From positions 1 to 10,146 of the forward strand of contig CAZGBU010000077.1 in the NCBI GenBank assembly GCA_964523945.1: a DNA stretch of 10,146 nt, in the 5' to 3' direction. The stretch is from CAKTOF01 sp964523945 (lineage in GTDB: Bacteria; Bacillota; Clostridia; Oscillospirales; Oscillospiraceae). The translations under genes were made by a program, and so were the position numbers. The notes under the pieces are model-generated. The model saw only the letters and a program-made list of their open reading frames with translations. It searched no databases and was not told the origin of the DNA. How positions within the stretch are numbered: position 1 is the stretch's first letter; the number at the start of each line of letters is the position of its first letter. Positions 7,705 through 10,146 of the stretch are shown here, in pieces.

Positions 7705-7910
7705 CAGTAGAACAGCAAAACACCAATTGCACAGGCAGAAACAAGGAGCAGCACAGCTCCGCTGATGCGAAAGGCAATCAGCGCCAAATCCGTCGGTTCC
7801 CCACCCTCTGAGATCCAACACTGGCTGTATCTCCAGAAATAATATGGCTTTATCAGCATCCCGATGCCCAGCACAAGCAGCGCAATCAGGCAGGCCATAA
7901 ACACAACCAT
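7704..7910 (-). CDS. Small two-helix membrane protein, DUF6199-like
   Basis: A 68-residue protein with two hydrophobic helices (about 3-20 and 48-67) joined by a polar loop 'PYYFWRYSQCWISEGGEPTDL'. The arrangement helix, Pro, aromatic-Trp, a second Trp, Pro-(Ser/Thr)-Asp, Arg, helix resembles the DUF6199 group of Firmicute small membrane proteins as I remember it; this is a resemblance, not a firm assignment, and the function is unknown. The ATG at 7910-7908 is preferred to the GTG at 7919: the ATG shares one base with the preceding TAA (TAATG) and has GGGAG 11 nt upstream, while that GGGAG is too close to the GTG. It is the last gene of the truA unit; its stop abuts the T tract of the terminator at 7671-7704. 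Confidence 0.75.
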   Translation of the reverse strand: MVVFMACLIALLVLGIGMLIKPYYFWRYSQCWISEGGEPTDLALIAFRISGAVLLLVSACAIGVLLFY

Positions 7911-8251
7911 TATGTCCACTGCTCCCAGATCTCAGGGCAATAGCCAACCGTCGCCTGTTTTCCATTCCGCACAACGGGCGCTTTGATGAGCCTCGGATTG
8001 TCAAAGAGTTTGTCCTCTTTCGCCGCAGCGTCGTCCATATAGCGCATCAGATCAATCTCCGGTGCTTTGGCATCCCAGTCAATCAGATGATCGACGCCGC
8101 CGACTGCGCGCAGCACGCTGTCAAACTCGCCGCCAGACATGCCGTACTTCACCAGATCGATCGATTGAAATTTGATCCGCCGCTCTTTGAACCAGCGCTC
8201 GGCTTTCTTTGTATCAAAGGACTTGCTTGTCCCGAAAATCTGAATGTTCAA
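7910..8251 (-). CDS. ArsC/Spx-family thioredoxin-fold protein (arsenate reductase-like), catalytic Cys replaced by Ser
   Basis: A 113-residue cytoplasmic protein of the ArsC/Spx superfamily: 'NIQIFGTSKSFDTKKAERWF' at 2-21 (first strand and helix), 'FQSIDLVKYGMSGGEFDSV', and the C-terminal 'LIKAPVVRNGKQATVGYCPE' typical of the ArsC fold. In active members the loop after the first strand carries a Cys (…KxC…); here the corresponding residue is Ser11, so arsenate reductase chemistry by the usual mechanism is not supported. One Cys remains in 'GYCPE'. Known relatives act as arsenate reductases or, as Spx, as RNA polymerase-binding regulators; no role can be fixed here, and no ars genes are nearby. 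Start is TTG at 8251-8249, with GGAGG (8259-8263) 7 nt upstream; the codon overlaps the truA stop as TTGA. The longer in-frame TTG at 8272 lies inside truA and lacks a site. Confidence 0.85.
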   Translation of the reverse strand: MNIQIFGTSKSFDTKKAERWFKERRIKFQSIDLVKYGMSGGEFDSVLRAVGGVDHLIDWDAKAPEIDLMRYMDDAAAKEDKLFDNPRLIKAPVVRNGKQATVGYCPEIWEQWT

Positions 8252-8985
8252 TAGCGCACCTCCATTAGGCAAAGTCCCTGTGCCGGAGCTGTCGGGCCGG
8301 CCTGCTGCCGGTCGCGTGCGGCAAGCGCCGCAGCCGCAGCATCTTCTGGTCTGCTGCCATCGCCAATCTCCGCAAGTGTTCCCACCAGAATTCGGACCAT
8401 ATGATACAAGAAGCCGTCTGCCGCGGCCAGGATCTGAACCTCCGGACCGCAGCGCGCGACTGTCAGGGCAGAGAGCGTCCGCACCGTTGATTTTTTCTTG
8501 CTGTGCGCGGTGCAGAACGCTGCAAAATCATGCGTGCCAAGCAGGGCTTCCGCCGCACGCCGCATCCGCGCCAAATCCAGCGTCCCCGGCCGCCGCCAGA
8601 CAAAACGGCGCTCAAACACGCAAGGTTCGTCCGCATCCCAGATGCGATAACAGTATATCTTCTCGCGAGCGGACAGCCGGGCATGAAAGCGCGGCGGCGC
8701 ATCCTCCACCGATATGGCGCCGATGTCGGCCGGCAGGCGGCCGCGCAGCCCATGCAGCAGTGCCTCTGCCGTCAACGCCGTATCTGCGTGAAAGCTGATC
8801 ACCTGCCCCCTGGCATGCGCGCCGGCGTCTGTCCGCCCGCTGCCCGCAACCTCGACCGGCTGCGAAAGCAACGCGGACAGGTCGGACTCAAGCCGCGCCT
8901 GGATCGTATTCGATGTGTTCCCCTGCCGCTGCCATCCGCGGTAGCGTGTGCCGTCATAACAGATAACAGCCTTGAAATTTCTCAT
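8248..8985 (-). CDS. truA: tRNA pseudouridine(38-40) synthase TruA
   Basis: TruA (245 residues, usual Firmicute length) converts uridines 38, 39 and 40 in the anticodon stem-loop of tRNAs to pseudouridine. Signatures: 'YDGTRYRGWQRQ' at 10-21, the catalytic motif 'GSGRTDAGAHA' at 48-58 with nucleophile Asp53, 'ARLSAREKIYCYRIW' with the conserved Tyr, 'GTHDFAAFC', 'KSTVRTL', and the C-terminal 'GFLYHMVRILVGTLAEIG' RNA-binding helix. It starts at ATG 8985 with GGAGG 4 nt upstream; the ATG overlaps the stop of the upstream 38-residue ORF as ATGA, and its stop overlaps the next gene's UUG as TTGA. Expression is thus likely tied to both neighbours. Confidence 0.96.
   Translation of the reverse strand: MRNFKAVICYDGTRYRGWQRQGNTSNTIQARLESDLSALLSQPVEVAGSGRTDAGAHARGQVISFHADTALTAEALLHGLRGRLPADIGAISVEDAPPRFHARLSAREKIYCYRIWDADEPCVFERRFVWRRPGTLDLARMRRAAEALLGTHDFAAFCTAHSKKKSTVRTLSALTVARCGPEVQILAAADGFLYHMVRILVGTLAEIGDGSRPEDAAAAALAARDRQQAGPTAPAQGLCLMEVRY
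8259..8263 (-). promoter_or_regulatory. Ribosome binding site deciding the UUG start of the ArsC-like gene
   Basis: GGAGG on the - strand, 7 nt before TTG 8251. It lies inside the last codons of truA, so truA translation passes over it. Confidence 0.8.
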
Positions 8986-9098
8986 GCTTCCTCCGCAATT
9001 GCGTACGCTTCCGCCATTGTGTCTGCGGAGAACAGGAATCTTCCCGCCGCATCGTACGCTTCGACATGACCGGATACATAGCGGAATCGGATCTGCAT
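8982..9098 (-). CDS. Small hypothetical protein (38 aa) coupled to truA
   Basis: An ATG at 9098-9096 opens a 38-codon frame ending in TGA at 8984-8982; the product begins 'MQIRFRYVSGHVEAYDAAGR' and continues 'FLFSADTMAEAYAIAEEA'. Support for a real gene: the stop overlaps the truA ATG as ATGA, AGGTG lies 5 nt before the ATG, the sequence is ordinary protein-like (an Ile-Arg-Phe strand, 'GHVEAYDAAGRFLFSADT' reading like a beta-hairpin, then an Ala/Glu helix), and it fills a gap between truA and the hydrolase. No signal peptide, membrane segment or metal motif. I do not recognise a named family. In-frame GTG codons just before the ATG are alternative starts. Confidence 0.7.
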   Translation of the reverse strand: MQIRFRYVSGHVEAYDAAGRFLFSADTMAEAYAIAEEA

Positions 9099-9162
9099 CA
9101 CCACACCTGCTTTCTCTGGTATGGCCACAGGATACCGCATCATCTGTCCGATAAACCGGACT

Positions 9163-10077
9163 TTACAATTTGGACTCGATCCAGTTCAGGACATCCTCAT
9201 AGACCTCCTGCCGGTTTGCTTCGTTGAGCATCTCATGCCGGCCGTTCGGATAGAGCTTGCAGGTTACGTCCTGCATGCCGACCGACCGAAACGCCTGCGC
9301 GGCGCGGCGGACACCAGCGCCGTTCGCACCGACCGGATCGAGCGCGCCGGAGAAGAACAGAACCGGCAGGTCACGCCGCATCCGAACAAGGTTGGAACGC
9401 TTCTGGATCATCTGGATGCCACGCAGCAGCTCGCGCGCCAGCCCAACGGTCGGCATAAAGCCGCAAAGCGGATCGGCCTCATAGGCGTCGACGACTTCGT
9501 GCACCGAACAGATCCAGTCGTTCGGTGTGCGCGCATCCAGGAACTGCCTGTTGTAAGCGCCGAAAATCAGCTTTTGGATCAGCGGACTATGGCCGGTCTC
9601 TCCATAGCGGCGCGCTTCCCGCCGGCAGATTGCAAGCCCTGCCGACAGCACTGCCGGGTTCTGCCGGCCCGTGCCGGATAGAATCACTGCGGACAGGCCG
9701 CTGTTTGGATATTGGAACAAAAATGTGCGCGCAAGAAATGAGCCCATGCTGTGCCCCATCAGGACATAGGGCAGCGCCGGATAGCGGCTGCGCACCTGCA
9801 CGGTCAGGCTGTGCACATCCGTTACAGCTGCTTCCCAGCCGCCGCTGAAATATCCCTGCCCGCATGTGTCTGAGATCGAGCCGCCGTGTCCCATATGGTC
9901 CTCAGCAGCAACCAGGAAACCATGCGCCGTCAGAAACTGCGCAAAATCATCATAGCGCCCGATGTGCTCGGCAATACCGTGGACAAGCTGCACAACGGCG
10001 CGCGGCTCGCCCTCCGGCTCCCACACGCCGCAGCGAATTGTACCCGCCCCGGCAGAATCCAGATGAAATTCCATCAT
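9163..10077 (-). CDS. Alpha/beta hydrolase, lysophospholipase/monoacylglycerol lipase-like
   Basis: A 304-residue serine hydrolase of the 'Hydrolase_4' (PldB/monoacylglycerol lipase-like) type, with no signal peptide or membrane segment, so probably cytoplasmic. Seen: oxyanion-region 'VHGIAEHIGRYDDFA' near 32-46, 'DHMGHGGS' near 60-67, nucleophile elbow 'GHSMGS' with Ser110, the acid in 'FFSGALDPVG' (Asp247), and 'PNGRHEML' with His281, a complete Ser-Asp-His triad in family order. A cap region lies between about residues 135 and 225. The natural substrate cannot be told; esters of fatty acids such as mono- or lysophospholipids are usual in the family. Start: ATG at 10077-10075 with AGGAGG 10 nt upstream; a neighbouring ATG (10074) and TTG (10086) are alternatives, the latter too close to the site. 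A 64-nt gap separates its stop from the small ORF before truA; only a weak 5-bp hairpin and no T tract is seen there, so it may be cotranscribed. Confidence 0.93.
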   Translation of the reverse strand: MMEFHLDSAGAGTIRCGVWEPEGEPRAVVQLVHGIAEHIGRYDDFAQFLTAHGFLVAAEDHMGHGGSISDTCGQGYFSGGWEAAVTDVHSLTVQVRSRYPALPYVLMGHSMGSFLARTFLFQYPNSGLSAVILSGTGRQNPAVLSAGLAICRREARRYGETGHSPLIQKLIFGAYNRQFLDARTPNDWICSVHEVVDAYEADPLCGFMPTVGLARELLRGIQMIQKRSNLVRMRRDLPVLFFSGALDPVGANGAGVRRAAQAFRSVGMQDVTCKLYPNGRHEMLNEANRQEVYEDVLNWIESKL

Positions 10078-10106
10078 GGTGGCCAAACCTCCTTTTCCTA
10101 GTTGAC

Positions 10107-10135
10107 ATTATACTGCATTTCCGTCAAACTATAAA
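10107..10135 (-). promoter_or_regulatory. Promoter of the hydrolase gene
   Basis: On the - strand, TTTATA (10135-10130), a 17-nt spacer, and perfect TATAAT (10112-10107). Expected start near 10100, a leader of about 23 nt with AGGAGG at 10093-10088. An inverted repeat TTGAC (10102-10106) / GTCAA (10123-10127) spans the -10 box and could be an operator. Confidence 0.6.
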
Positions 10136-10140
10136 GGAGA
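10133..10140 (+). promoter_or_regulatory. Likely Shine-Dalgarno of a divergent + strand gene just beyond the window
   Basis: AAAGGAGA on the + strand is followed by ATTTGC to the window end, leaving room for a start codon at about 10147. If right, the region 10078-10146 is a compact divergent promoter for the hydrolase and an unseen neighbour. The gene itself cannot be assessed. Confidence 0.4.
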
Positions 10141-10146
10141 ATTTGC

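Noticed and set aside
6625..8004. 459-codon open frame on the - strand across the end of PFOR
   Set aside because: It runs antisense to a conserved enzyme and through a terminator, and has no recognisable protein; long antisense frames are expected in GC-rich genes.
9136..9160. Small hairpin after the hydrolase stop (GTCCG / CGGAC on the - strand)
   Set aside because: Only five base pairs and no following T tract, so not supported as a terminator.
10102..10135. + strand promoter TTGACA ... TATAAA near the right end
   Set aside because: The spacer is 22 nt, too long for a sigma-A promoter; TATACT at 10109-10114 lacks a matching -35.

Overview
The window looks like a GC-rich, anaerobic Firmicute, probably an Oscillospiraceae/Ruminococcaceae-type gut clostridium. 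The grounds are a pyruvate:ferredoxin oxidoreductase, a ThiI without a rhodanese domain, an FtsX-type ABC permease of clostridial style, strong GGAGG ribosome binding sites, two UUG starts and dense coding. The taxonomic call is inference from gene content and style.

Layout, left to right. (1) 1-561 (+) is the C-terminal end of an ABC transporter permease, cut by the window edge. (2) 562-675 is a short convergent gap with a strong GC hairpin. (3) 676-3847 (-) is a three-gene transcription unit read right to left: a ComM/YifB-type Mg-chelatase-like AAA+ gene with a UUG start, broken by a frameshift; thiI; and a stand-alone CinA C-terminal (PncC-type) amidohydrolase. It has a recognisable promoter at 3879-3907. 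(4) 3848-4062 is a divergent promoter region. (5) 4063-7656 (+) is the complete pyruvate:ferredoxin oxidoreductase, ending in a classic terminator at 7671-7704 that can also serve the opposing unit. (6) 7704-10077 (-), read right to left, holds an alpha/beta hydrolase (lysophospholipase-like), a 38-residue small ORF, truA, an ArsC/Spx-family thioredoxin-fold protein and a small two-helix membrane protein. The last four are joined by stop/start overlaps (ATGA, TTGA, TAATG), which suggests translational coupling. (7) 10078-10146 carries the hydrolase promoter and, at the extreme right, a + strand Shine-Dalgarno for a divergent gene just outside the window.

Functionally this is mostly core metabolism and RNA modification. 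PFOR feeds acetyl-CoA and reduced ferredoxin, ThiI makes 4-thiouridine and/or supplies sulfur for thiamine, TruA makes pseudouridine in tRNA anticodon arms, and PncC recycles NMN. No CRISPR array, insertion sequence, prophage, tRNA or rRNA was recognised, and I do not see a new biological system here. The points most worth a second look are the apparent 16-nt deletion that breaks comM, the unannotated small ORF fused by ATGA to truA, the loss of the usual catalytic Cys in the ArsC-like protein, a CxCxxC motif in the PFOR thiamine-domain linker, and a codon-usage change between the left-edge permease and the rest.
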